A stretch of 64,000 nucleotides of DNA from Pseudomonas sp. 8O (lineage in GTDB: Bacteria; Pseudomonadota; Gammaproteobacteria; Pseudomonadales; Pseudomonadaceae), in contig NZ_LR733267.1 of NCBI RefSeq assembly GCF_902506495.1, forward strand, positions 310,001 through 374,000, given 5' to 3'. The notes beneath the pieces were generated by a model that saw nothing but the letters and a program-made list of their open reading frames with translations, was not told the DNA's origin and searched no databases. Positions 8,379 to 16,995 of this stretch are shown one piece after another; position 1 is the first letter of the stretch, and every line of letters begins with the position of its first letter. Position numbers and translations under genes: made by a program.

Positions 8379-9026
8379 TCAGGGCGCCAGCCGTTCGCGA
8401 ATCCAGGCCTCGCCCTTGAAGCGGTAGTTGAGGCGGTCGTGCAGGCGGCTGGGGCGACCCTGCCAGAACTCGATGCGCTCCGGTAGCAGGCGGTAGCCGC
8501 CCCAGTGCGGTGGGCAATGTGGTGTCTGGTTGAGGAAGCGTTTTTCGGTTTCCGCCAGCAGGTTCTCCAGCTCGGCGCGGTCGCGGATCACCTTGCTCTG
8601 CGGCGAGGCCCAGGCACCAATGCGGCTGCCCAGCGGGCGTACCTGGAAGTAACCGTCGGATTCGGCCGGGGTGACCTGCTCGACCCGCCCCTCGATACGC
8701 ACCTGACGTTCCAGGCTGGGCCAGAAGAAGGTCATCGCGGCGAACGGGCGTGCCGCCAGTTGCCGACCCTTGGCGCTGTCGTAGTTGCTGAAGAAGGTGA
8801 AGCCGCGTTCATCGAGCCCCTTGAGCAGCAGCACCCGGCAGTGCGGGCGGCCATCTTCATCGACGGTGGCCAGGGTCATGGCGTTAGGCTCGACCGGCAG
8901 TTGCTCGGTCTTCACCGCGTCATCGAACCACTGGCGAAACAGGGCAAAGGGTTCCAGCGGGGCCTGGGTTTCGCTCAGGCCGTCGCGGGTGTAGTCACGG
9001 CGCATATCGGCCAAGGTTTGGGTCAT
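8379..9026 (-). CDS. pdxH: Pyridoxamine 5'-phosphate oxidase
   Basis: 215 residues, the usual length. FMN-dependent cytoplasmic enzyme oxidising pyridoxamine or pyridoxine 5'-phosphate to pyridoxal 5'-phosphate, the last step of vitamin B6 synthesis and its salvage. Family segments visible: PNAMTLATVDEDGRPHCRVLLLKG (FMN site, about 47-70), FFSNYDSAKGRQL, GSRIGAWASPQSKVI and the C-terminal WQGRPSRLHDR with RERLAP end. The start ATG at 9026 fits homologues. It is a single gene between convergent tetR and a codirectional OmpA lipoprotein gene. Confidence 0.97.
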   Translation of the reverse strand: MTQTLADMRRDYTRDGLSETQAPLEPFALFRQWFDDAVKTEQLPVEPNAMTLATVDEDGRPHCRVLLLKGLDERGFTFFSNYDSAKGRQLAARPFAAMTFFWPSLERQVRIEGRVEQVTPAESDGYFQVRPLGSRIGAWASPQSKVIRDRAELENLLAETEKRFLNQTPHCPPHWGGYRLLPERIEFWQGRPSRLHDRLNYRFKGEAWIRERLAP

Positions 9027-9107
9027 GGCAATTCCTCAGGGCAGAGCCTGAAACCAATCCGCCTGGTTTCTAGTGCCTGCCCGCGCAGGGTGGAAATGCC
9101 CGCAAGC

Positions 9108-9761
9108 TTACTCCGACTTGCTCACTTTTCCTTGATCTGCGGCAGCTACCTTGGGCGCATCCTTGAGCTCCGCCTTGGCCGGTTGGCTGTACTTGGCGAT
9201 CAGGCCCTGCATGGTGTCACGCGAAGTCAGGAGGATTTCCACACGGCGGTTGAGCGCACGGCCAGCGGCGCTATCATTGGCAGCACGCGGCATATCGGAG
9301 CCCAGGCCCATGACCTGCAGGCGATTCTGCTTGAGGCCGCTGAGACGGAAGATGGACGTCACGGCGCGCGCGCGCTGCTGGCTCAGGTCACGGTTGAGCG
9401 CGGTATTGCCGCTGCTGTCAGCATGGCCAAGCACCACGACAGCGATGTCTTCATCGGTTTCCAGCAGCTTGGCCACGCGGGTGATCGGGCCGAGACTCAC
9501 CGGCAGCAGCATGTGCGGGCGATCCGGATTGAACGAGCCCTGCACCGGGGCGGTGACAACCAGCAGGTTTTCGCGGCGCTCGAACTCGAACTGACTACCC
9601 TTGACCGCTTCACGCAGTTTTGGCTCGTATTCGTCGAGCCAGGCGCGGGTTACCTGAGGCGGCGGCATCACCGCCGGCTTGGCGACTTCCTTCTTTTCAG
9701 AGCCGGCACAGCCTGCGATCAGCAGGCAGCAGGTAAAGGCAAAAATCTTGTTGGCGCGCAT
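9108..9761 (-). CDS. OmpA-family peptidoglycan-binding lipoprotein
   Basis: 217 residues. The signal peptide ends in the lipobox LLIAGC, so Cys21 is probably lipidated; the middle part is a linker, and the C-terminal half is an OmpA/Pal domain (VVVLGHADSSGNTALNRDLSQQRARAV, then LQVMGLGSDMPRAANDSAAGRALNRRVEI). Such proteins anchor the outer membrane to the cell wall. ATG 9761 is used rather than upstream 9782 because it starts the signal peptide. Its specific role is unknown. The gene is alone, between a serine hydrolase gene and pdxH on the same strand. Confidence 0.87.
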   Translation of the reverse strand: MRANKIFAFTCCLLIAGCAGSEKKEVAKPAVMPPPQVTRAWLDEYEPKLREAVKGSQFEFERRENLLVVTAPVQGSFNPDRPHMLLPVSLGPITRVAKLLETDEDIAVVVLGHADSSGNTALNRDLSQQRARAVTSIFRLSGLKQNRLQVMGLGSDMPRAANDSAAGRALNRRVEILLTSRDTMQGLIAKYSQPAKAELKDAPKVAAADQGKVSKSE

Positions 9762-9843
9762 GTAGCCCCCGAGGTTACGCAAATCTAATGGTCAGTTCGT
9801 TATGGTTGATACTGAACGGCTGGCGCAAGTTTAGCCGCTTCAA

Positions 9844-10989
9844 TCAGATACAGTCCGCAACCTGATGCGCAAGTTTCTGCGCGCGGGGGTCCATCAAGAC
9901 GAACGGTCCTAGATTGTTGGTGACGAAGCCGAATGCCAGGTCCCGTTCCGGGTCGGCAAAGCCGCTGGAACCACCGGCACCGGGATGACCGAAGGCTTTT
10001 GCCCCCATGCCATAGGTGGCGTTGGCCACGTCAGCCTGATCGAGCATGCAGCCCAGGCCGAAACGCGTGCGGGTCAGCAGGGTCTTGTCATCACCGACAC
10101 TGTGCTCACGGGTCATTTCGCCCAGCAGGTCAGCATCGAGCAGGCTGCCGTCGAGCAGACCGGCGTAGAAGCCCGCCAGGCTGCGCGCGTTGCCGTGTCC
10201 ATTGGCTGCCGGTTGCTGCATGCGCCGCCACTCGGGCTTGTTGGTACTGGTCATGATCGACGGCGGGTTGGTGAACGAGCGCGTGCTCATGGCAGTGGCA
10301 TCGCTCATCATCACCTTGAGCAGGCGCTGCGCTGCGGCGTCGCCGAGATTGCCCTTGCCGCGAGCGATATGGGCGACGCGCTCGAACTCGCTGTCAGCCA
10401 GGCCGACATGGAAATCCAGCCCCAGTGGCTTGGCGATGCGGGCGGCGATGCTCTCGCCCGGACCACGGCCTTCGACGCGTCGAATCAGCTCACCGATCAG
10501 CCAGCCATAGGTAATGGGCGCGTAGCCATGACCATCGCCCAGCGGCCACCAGGGTTGTTCAGCCGCCAGAGCGTTGGTCATGGTCTGCCAATCGTACAGC
10601 GCCTCGGCGGGCAGTGCCTGGCGCAACGCCGGCAACCCTGCCTGATGGCAGAGCAGATGACGCACGCTGATGCGCTGCTTGCCTGCCACAGCGAACTCGG
10701 GCCAGTAGCGCGCAACCGGCGCATCCAGATCGAGCTTGCCTTCGCCCACCAGTTGCAGGGCGACAACGGCAGCGAAAGGTTTGGTACAGGAGAACAGATT
10801 GGCGATGGTGTCGCTGTGCCAGGCCTGCTGGCCGTCCTTGTCCATGACCCCGGCCCACAGGTCGAGCACGGTTTCCCCGCCGACCTTCACGCACAGGGCC
10901 GCGCCCCGTTCCTGCGCGTCATCGAACAAAGCGGCGAATGCGTCCCTCACCGCCTCGAAGCGCAAGTCGAAATAGCCCTGAATCTGCAC
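9844..10989 (-). CDS. Serine hydrolase of the beta-lactamase/esterase EstB family
   Basis: 381 residues. The SxxK nucleophile motif is FSCTKPF (about 80-86), the Tyr motif lies in APITYGWLIGELI, and the third motif is FGHPGAGGSSGF near the C terminus, together defining the class C beta-lactamase-like serine hydrolases (family VIII esterases). No signal peptide is visible, so a cytoplasmic esterase is more likely than a true beta-lactamase. The GTG at 10989 follows GGGAG by six to seven bases; the frame continues to 11052 without a better site. Divergent from the mrp operon. Confidence 0.85.
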   Translation of the reverse strand: MQIQGYFDLRFEAVRDAFAALFDDAQERGAALCVKVGGETVLDLWAGVMDKDGQQAWHSDTIANLFSCTKPFAAVVALQLVGEGKLDLDAPVARYWPEFAVAGKQRISVRHLLCHQAGLPALRQALPAEALYDWQTMTNALAAEQPWWPLGDGHGYAPITYGWLIGELIRRVEGRGPGESIAARIAKPLGLDFHVGLADSEFERVAHIARGKGNLGDAAAQRLLKVMMSDATAMSTRSFTNPPSIMTSTNKPEWRRMQQPAANGHGNARSLAGFYAGLLDGSLLDADLLGEMTREHSVGDDKTLLTRTRFGLGCMLDQADVANATYGMGAKAFGHPGAGGSSGFADPERDLAFGFVTNNLGPFVLMDPRAQKLAHQVADCI

Positions 10990-11228
10990 ACTGTTCTCCC
11001 GTGTCACCGCTTGGCCAGATGCTGCCGACAATGGCAGCCGCCTATCATGCAATGTTCTGAAACTTCATAAAATAGCGATCTTCGATTGGTTTTTTCTATG
11101 CTGAAAAAGAGCGCGGCCTGATATGAGCGATGACCTTGCCTCCCGTGTCAGACCGGCAAACGCCGGCTCCAGGGGCAGGCGTGATCATCGCGCCGCCCTG
11201 GATTCGATGCTCGGCACAGGAGAAACGA

Positions 11229-13949
11229 GTGCTCTACCTACTGTCCCTGATCGCCATGGCTGCCATCATGGCACCCGGCCTGACGCGTCTGCTGGGGGCT
11301 CGCACGGGCTGGCTGCTGATGCTGGCGCCGCTGGTGGCCTTCATCTGGTTCGTGCAACAGATTCCGCTGATAGCCGGCGGCGACAGCGTGATGCAGAGCC
11401 TGAGCTGGATTCCGGCGCTGGGCATCAACCTGAGCCTGCGCCTGGACGGTCTCTCGCTACTGTTCGCGCTGCTGATCAGCGGCATCGGCAGTCTGATCGT
11501 GCTGTACTCCGGCAGTTATCTGTCCAGCCACGCCCACCTCGGCCGCTTTCACGCCTACCTGCTGGTGTTCATGCTGGCGATGCTCGGCCTGGTGCTGGCC
11601 GACGACCTGGTGGCGATGTTCGTGTTCTGGGAGCTGACCAGTATCGCCTCCTTTCTGCTGATCAGTTTTCAACACGACAAAGCGGTATCGCGCCGCGCGG
11701 CATTGCAGGCGCTGCTGATCACCGGCGGCGGTGGCCTGGCGCTGCTGGCTGGGCTGATCCTGCTCGGTGGCGCGACGGGTAACTGGCAGTTCTCCAGCCT
11801 CAGCGCCGAGCAGATCGAAGGCCATGTGCTGCTGCCGGCGATCATCGCCCTGGTACTGCTGGGCTGTTTCACCAAATCGGCGCAGGTGCCCTTCCATCTG
11901 TGGCTGCCCAACGCAATGAACGCGCCGACGCCGGTGTCGGCGTATCTGCACTCGGCGACCATGGTAAAAGCCGGCATCTACCTGTTGGCCCGTCTCAACC
12001 CGGTGCTCGGTGGCTCCGTCGGCTGGGGCACCCTGCTGATCACCTTCGGCGCCGCCACTGCGGTGCTCGGCGCCTTCCTGGCCTTCCGCCAGACCGATCT
12101 CAAGCGCTTGCTGGCCTACACCACGGTCACCGTGCTGGGCCAACTGACCATGCTGATCGGCACCAACACCAGCTATGGCCTGCAGGCGTTCGTGCTCTAT
12201 CTGGTGGCGCATTCTCTCTATAAAGGTGCGCTGTTCATGGCGGTCGGCGCCATCGACCACGCCACGGGCACTCGCGAGCTGGCGCGCCTGGGCGGTTTGA
12301 TCCGCTTCATGCCGATGACTGGCGCGGCCGTGGCCCTGGCAGCATTCTCCAATGCCGGGCTACCGCCGTTCTTCGGCTTCATCGCCAAGGAGTTCAAGTA
12401 CACCGGCCTGATCGAGATGGGTCATATCGGCTGGGCGGTGACGCTGGTGATGATTCTCACCAACGCCCTGCTCTTCGCCGCTGCCGGCCTGGTATTCCTG
12501 CAGACCTTCCTCGGCAAGCGCGGCGACTATCCGCGCACGCCACATGAAGTTGGTTTACCGATGTGGCTGGGACCGATGCTGCTGGCCATCGGCGGTTTCC
12601 TGCTCGGCGCCTGGAATGCCTGGCCGGAAACCTGGCTGGTGAATAACGCGGTGCAGGCCGTGGCGCGCGGCCCGGTGGATGTGCACCTGTACCTGTGGGG
12701 CGGCATTACCCCTGCGCTGCTGGCCAGCTTGCTGACCGTGTCGCTGGGCGTGCTGTTCTACGTGATGCGCGACCGCGTCAGGCGGCTGCTCGATCGCGCC
12801 AACGCGGCCTGGAACGTCAGTGGCGACCTGATCTGGGATCGTCTGCTCAAACGCGTGTTCCACTTCGCCGGGCTGCTTGCCGCCCGCTTCCAGCACGGCT
12901 CGCTGCGTCAGCATCTGGTACTGCTGGCCCTGGCGGTCGGCGGCCTGTTGGCGGTAGGTCTGGTGCCTGCTCTGCCGCAACTGTTGCAGGCCAGCTACAG
13001 CCCGATCTCGCCGCTGGGTCTGGCCGGCTGCCTGTTGGCACTGGCTGGCGGCGTGGCAGCGGCGTTCCTGCCCGGCCGGCTTACCTTGCTGGCGGCATTG
13101 GGTGCCTGCGGCCTGGGTCTGGCGCTGGTATTCGTCTCGGTCAATGCACCGGACGTGGCGATGACCCAGCTGATGGTGGAAACCCTCAGCCTGATCTTCC
13201 TGGCCCTGGTGTTTCGCAAGATGCCCACGGTGCCAGCCAGCGGCGCACGCGCCCCGTGGAAGCGCCGCCTGCACGCCAGTGTGGCGATCCTCTTCGGTCT
13301 CAGCGTGACCGGCGCCCTGCTGCTGGCGGTAAGCCTGCCACTGCCGGGCGAAATCGCGCAGTGGTATCAGGCCAACAGCCTGCCGGGCGGTCACGGGCAT
13401 AACGTGGTCAACGTCATCCTGGTGGACTTCCGCGCTTTCGATACCTTGGGCGAAATCCTCGTGGTCGCCCTCTCTGCCCTTGCGGCGGCCAGCCTGCTGG
13501 GCACTGGCCGGCGCTTCGGCAACGAACACAGCGGTGAAGATGCCTTCACCTCGCCGCTGCTGCGCCAGGGCCTGCGCCCACTGGCCTGGCTGATGCTGGC
13601 CGCCTCGCTACTAGTGCTGTGGCGCGGCCACAACCTGCCTGGTGGTGGTTTCATTGGCGGCTTGGTGGCGGCCTGCGGCCTGATCCTGCTGGTGCTGACC
13701 TACGGCCACGGGCAGATTCGCCGGGTGCTGCCCATTGCGCCTGCGCAACTTATCGGTATCGGCCTGGGTTGCGCGACAGGCGCCGGCATTTTTGGCCTGA
13801 TCGCGGGCAACGCATTTCTGACCGGCCTGTGGACCTTCCCCGGCGGGCTGCCGCTGGGCACGCCCTTGCTCTTCGATGTTGGCGTATTCCTCACCGTGTT
13901 CGGCTCTGCCCTGCACATGATCGACAAGCTGACGGGAGTTCGCCAGTAA
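11229..13949 (+). CDS. mrpA: Monovalent cation/H+ antiporter subunit A (fused MrpA-MrpB)
   Basis: About 906 residues of almost continuous membrane helices. The N-terminal 480 residues resemble NuoL/ND5 proton channels (VFWELTSIASFLLIS, KSAQVPFHLWLPNAMNAPTPVSA, HSATMVKAGIYLL); the last 130 residues are MrpB-like (RPLAWLMLAASLLVLWRG, GHNLPGGGFIGGLVAA). The A-B fusion is normal for the six-gene Sha/Pha operons of Pseudomonas and rhizobia. With the next five genes it forms a Na+ or K+/H+ antiporter in the inner membrane, important for salt and alkali tolerance. GTG 11229 has AGGAG six bases upstream; an in-frame ATG at 11130 lacks one and would add 33 residues. Stop overlaps mrpC (TAATG). Confidence 0.93.
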   Translation: MLYLLSLIAMAAIMAPGLTRLLGARTGWLLMLAPLVAFIWFVQQIPLIAGGDSVMQSLSWIPALGINLSLRLDGLSLLFALLISGIGSLIVLYSGSYLSSHAHLGRFHAYLLVFMLAMLGLVLADDLVAMFVFWELTSIASFLLISFQHDKAVSRRAALQALLITGGGGLALLAGLILLGGATGNWQFSSLSAEQIEGHVLLPAIIALVLLGCFTKSAQVPFHLWLPNAMNAPTPVSAYLHSATMVKAGIYLLARLNPVLGGSVGWGTLLITFGAATAVLGAFLAFRQTDLKRLLAYTTVTVLGQLTMLIGTNTSYGLQAFVLYLVAHSLYKGALFMAVGAIDHATGTRELARLGGLIRFMPMTGAAVALAAFSNAGLPPFFGFIAKEFKYTGLIEMGHIGWAVTLVMILTNALLFAAAGLVFLQTFLGKRGDYPRTPHEVGLPMWLGPMLLAIGGFLLGAWNAWPETWLVNNAVQAVARGPVDVHLYLWGGITPALLASLLTVSLGVLFYVMRDRVRRLLDRANAAWNVSGDLIWDRLLKRVFHFAGLLAARFQHGSLRQHLVLLALAVGGLLAVGLVPALPQLLQASYSPISPLGLAGCLLALAGGVAAAFLPGRLTLLAALGACGLGLALVFVSVNAPDVAMTQLMVETLSLIFLALVFRKMPTVPASGARAPWKRRLHASVAILFGLSVTGALLLAVSLPLPGEIAQWYQANSLPGGHGHNVVNVILVDFRAFDTLGEILVVALSALAAASLLGTGRRFGNEHSGEDAFTSPLLRQGLRPLAWLMLAASLLVLWRGHNLPGGGFIGGLVAACGLILLVLTYGHGQIRRVLPIAPAQLIGIGLGCATGAGIFGLIAGNAFLTGLWTFPGGLPLGTPLLFDVGVFLTVFGSALHMIDKLTGVRQ

Positions 13950-14353
13950 TGGAATGGTTAGCCGCAATCACGACCGGAGGCCTGGCGGGTCTGGGCCTGT
14001 GGATGCTTCTGGACCGCAACCTCAAGCGCGTCGTGCTGGGCGTGGTGGTCCTGGGTAACGCTATCAACCTGGGGGTGCTCACCGCCGGACGTTTCTTCGG
14101 CGAGCGCCCGGCATTCGTCGAGGCTGGCAACGCTGCCAGCACCGCCAACCCGCTGCCGCAGGCACTGGTGCTGACCGCCATCGTCATCGGTTTCAGCCTG
14201 TTCATCTTTGCCCTGGCGCTGCTCAAGCGCACCCGCGAACTGCATGGCGACAAGACCACCGACTCGGTCAGTTCGATCACCGAACAACCGGCGCCGGACT
14301 GGCACGACAGCGAGCATGAACACGACGCCAATGGTGCGGAGGCTCGCCGATGA
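13949..14353 (+). CDS. mrpC: Monovalent cation/H+ antiporter subunit C
   Basis: 134 residues, NuoK-like: three membrane helices (about 3-22, 28-50, 75-95) with the GNAINLGVLTAG segment in the second. The C-terminal 35 residues are hydrophilic and acidic with SEHEHD near the end, an extension beyond the NuoK core. ATG 13949 overlaps the mrpA stop and the end overlaps mrpD by four bases, indicating translational coupling within the operon. Confidence 0.93.
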   Translation: MEWLAAITTGGLAGLGLWMLLDRNLKRVVLGVVVLGNAINLGVLTAGRFFGERPAFVEAGNAASTANPLPQALVLTAIVIGFSLFIFALALLKRTRELHGDKTTDSVSSITEQPAPDWHDSEHEHDANGAEARR

Positions 14354-15846
14354 ATCACGCGTTACTCGTTGCGCCGATCCTCGTGCCCCTGTGCAGTCTG
14401 CTGCTGGCGATCATCCTGCGCCGCCACCTGCTGGCCGTGCGCGTGCTCAGCCTGAGTGGCACAGCCCTGCTGCTGACCGTCGGCCTGGTGTTGGTCTGGC
14501 AGGCCGCGCAGGGCGTGGTGCTCAGCGGTCAGGTGGGCAACTGGCAGGCGCCGTTCGGCATCAGCCTGGTGGTCGATCGACTGTCGGCGGTGATGATCGC
14601 CATCAGTGCCCTGGTCGCGCTGGTCACCCTGCTCTATGGCGTGGCCAAGGACAACGACAGCACGATCGGCCGCGACTTCCACCTGTTCATCCAGGGCCTG
14701 CTGACGGGCATCTGCGGCGCCTTCATCACCGCCGACATCTTCAACCTGTACGTCTGGTTCGAGGTGCTGCTGATCGCCTCCTTCGCCCTGATGGCGCTCG
14801 GCGGCGGCAGCCGCCGGCTGGCCGGCAGCATGACCTACGTGGCCCTCAACCTGTTCGCCACGTTGATCTTCCTGCTCTCCGCCGGCCTGGTCTACGGCGC
14901 CAGCGGCACGCTGAACATGGGTGAACTAGCGGTGATCATGCGCAGCGGTGAGGCGCCACCGGGCGTGACGCCGGCGCTGCTGCTGATGCTGCTGTCATTC
15001 GCCATAAAAGCCGCGCTGTTCCCTGTATTCGGCTGGCTGCCGGCCACCTACCACGTTGCCCTGACGGCGGTTTCGGCGATGTTTGCAGGGCTCTTGACCA
15101 AGGTCGGCGTGTACGCGCTGATCCGCATGGTGACCCTGCTCTGGCCGGAGTACGGCCTGCCGCATCAACTGCTGCTATGGGTCGCCTGCGCCACCATGCT
15201 GGTGGGCGTGCTGGGTGCGGCGGCGCAGACCGAGGTGCGGCGCATCCTGTCGTTCCACATTGTCAGCCAGGTCGGCTACATGATCCTCGGCCTGGCCCTG
15301 GCCACCCCGCTGGCGCTGGCCGGCGCGGTGTTCTACCTGATCCACCATATCGTGGTGAAAGCCAACCTGTTCTTCATCGGTGGCCTGGCGGCACGCATCT
15401 GCGGCTCCGAGCGCCTGGCCGACATGGGCGGGCTCTATCGGCGCATGCCCTGGCTGGCGCTGCTGTTCGCCATTCCGGCGCTGTCGCTGGCGGGCATTCC
15501 GCCGCTTTCCGGTTTCTGGGCCAAATTCCTGCTGGTCAAGGCCAGCCTGGATGCCGCTGCCTGGTGGGCGGCGGGCATCGCCCTGCTGACCGGCGTTTTC
15601 ACTCTGCTGTCGATGAACAAGATCTGGAACGAAGCCTTTCTCAAGCCTCATCCAGAAGGTGAAGAGGCGCTGCAAGCGGTTACCGGCATACGCGCGGCCT
15701 GGCTGGGGATGAGTGCCCTGGCGCTACTGACCGTGTTGATCGGCCTGGGCGCCGGCCCGCTGATCGACTATGCCGTGGCGGCCGCAGCGCAGCTCGCCGA
15801 CCCGCAGGCCTATCTGCAACCCTTTACCGGCGCAGGAGGTATCTGA
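14350..15846 (+). CDS. mrpD: Monovalent cation/H+ antiporter subunit D
   Basis: 498-residue NuoM/N-like membrane subunit with about 14 helices. Characteristic segments: DIFNLYVWFEVLLIASFALMALGG, KAALFPVFGWLPATYHVAL, FHIVSQVGYMILGLAL and HHIVVKANLFFIGGLAA, including charged residues (Glu in the VWFE motif, Lys in SFAIKAAL) that form the proton path in this family. Starts with an ATGA overlap with mrpC and its stop overlaps mrpE. Part of the six-subunit Mrp antiporter. Confidence 0.95.
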   Translation: MNHALLVAPILVPLCSLLLAIILRRHLLAVRVLSLSGTALLLTVGLVLVWQAAQGVVLSGQVGNWQAPFGISLVVDRLSAVMIAISALVALVTLLYGVAKDNDSTIGRDFHLFIQGLLTGICGAFITADIFNLYVWFEVLLIASFALMALGGGSRRLAGSMTYVALNLFATLIFLLSAGLVYGASGTLNMGELAVIMRSGEAPPGVTPALLLMLLSFAIKAALFPVFGWLPATYHVALTAVSAMFAGLLTKVGVYALIRMVTLLWPEYGLPHQLLLWVACATMLVGVLGAAAQTEVRRILSFHIVSQVGYMILGLALATPLALAGAVFYLIHHIVVKANLFFIGGLAARICGSERLADMGGLYRRMPWLALLFAIPALSLAGIPPLSGFWAKFLLVKASLDAAAWWAAGIALLTGVFTLLSMNKIWNEAFLKPHPEGEEALQAVTGIRAAWLGMSALALLTVLIGLGAGPLIDYAVAAAAQLADPQAYLQPFTGAGGI

Positions 15847-16343
15847 TGCTGTTTCTCATCCATTTGCTGGCCAGCGCTGGCCTGGCCTGGAGCCTCGGCG
15901 CCAGTCATTTGGGCGGCGCTCTGCTGGCCTTCTCCCTGCTCTACCTGATCGCTCGCCTGCTGAGGTCGGCAGTCCCGCGCCTGGGCCGTTATGCACGCAG
16001 CCTGGAGCATGGCGTCAGTTTCTGCCTGTGGTTCATCGCCCAGGTGTTTCTTGCAACCTACCAGGTCGCCACGCTGATACTGGCTCGCCGGATCGAGGTG
16101 GAGCCGGCAGTGCTGGCCTACCCGGTGACCCGCCGGGAAGTGGACAAGGTCACCCTGCTCGGCACGCTGCTGACCCTGACCCCCGGCACCCTGGCCCTGG
16201 ACTATGACGAGGAGCAAGGCCTGCTCTATATCCATACCCTCGATGCCCGTCGCCGTGAGGACGTGACCGACATCCTCATCGAGCTGGAACGCCGTCTGCT
16301 GGCCTGGCTCGACGCCGGCAAAGCCGAAGGAGCAACGCCATGA
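15846..16343 (+). CDS. mrpE: Monovalent cation/H+ antiporter subunit E
   Basis: 165 residues. Two or three N-terminal membrane helices followed by a cytoplasmic domain with the family segment VTLLGTLLTLTPGTLALDYD and a Leu-rich helix (VTDILIELERRLLAWL). The start overlaps the mrpD stop by one base (TGATG) and the end overlaps mrpF by four, so the operon is tightly coupled. Subunit E is needed for full antiport activity in studied Mrp systems. Confidence 0.93.
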   Translation: MLFLIHLLASAGLAWSLGASHLGGALLAFSLLYLIARLLRSAVPRLGRYARSLEHGVSFCLWFIAQVFLATYQVATLILARRIEVEPAVLAYPVTRREVDKVTLLGTLLTLTPGTLALDYDEEQGLLYIHTLDARRREDVTDILIELERRLLAWLDAGKAEGATP

Positions 16344-16651
16344 CCCTGCACCTGGCCGGAGCAGCCTGGGTATTGCCCTTGGCTGCTGCCTTACTCGCAC
16401 TGAGCGGTTTAATCACGCTGTATCGCCTGTTACGCGGGCCGAGTCGCCCGGATCGCGCGGTGGCCATCGACGCCCTCACCCTGCTGGCGGTCGCTGCCAT
16501 GGCGCTGCTGTGCCTGATGCGCGGCGAAGCGCTGTTCGTCGACGTCGCCGTGCTGCTGGCACTGGTGTCGTTTCTCGGCACGGCGGCCTTTGCCTTCCTG
16601 TTCGATGACGCCCATAGCCAGATGCCGGAAAAAAGCGAGGAGCGCCCATGA
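16340..16651 (+). CDS. mrpF: Monovalent cation/H+ antiporter subunit F
   Basis: 103 residues with three membrane helices; the loop YRLLRGPSRPDRAVAIDALTLLA after the first helix is the MrpF/PhaF signature. Overlaps mrpE by four bases (ATGA) and mrpG by four bases. Confidence 0.93.
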   Translation: MTLHLAGAAWVLPLAAALLALSGLITLYRLLRGPSRPDRAVAIDALTLLAVAAMALLCLMRGEALFVDVAVLLALVSFLGTAAFAFLFDDAHSQMPEKSEERP

Positions 16652-16989
16652 ACGAAGTACAAGCCTGGCTCGCTTCGCTGCTGGTATTGAGCGGTGCGGT
16701 GATCTCTCTGCTCGGCGCAATTGGCGTACTGCGCCTACCCGATAGCTACAGCCGCATGCACGCGGCAAGCAAGGCCGGCGTGCTCGGCGCCGTATTGCTA
16801 CTTGGCGCAGTGGCCTTGGCCAGCAGTGGCGAACTGGCGCTGGAGGCCTTTATCGGCCTGCTGATTCTGCTGGCCAGCGCCCCGCTGGCCGCTCACGCCA
16901 TCGCCCGCGCCGCTCACCGCGCCGGCATTCGGCCGACGCTGGGGCGGTTGGGCGATGAGCTGGAGCAACGCAACAGGGGTGGCGAATAG
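16648..16989 (+). CDS. mrpG: Monovalent cation/H+ antiporter subunit G
   Basis: 113 residues with three helices and the MrpG/PhaG motif GVLRLPDSYSRMHAASKAGVLG at about 31-52. Last gene of the operon; it ends six bases before the stop of the convergent dinG gene, and no clear terminator is visible in the gap, so the two transcripts may overlap. Confidence 0.93.
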   Translation: MNEVQAWLASLLVLSGAVISLLGAIGVLRLPDSYSRMHAASKAGVLGAVLLLGAVALASSGELALEAFIGLLILLASAPLAAHAIARAAHRAGIRPTLGRLGDELEQRNRGGE

Positions 16990-16995
16990 GCTCGA

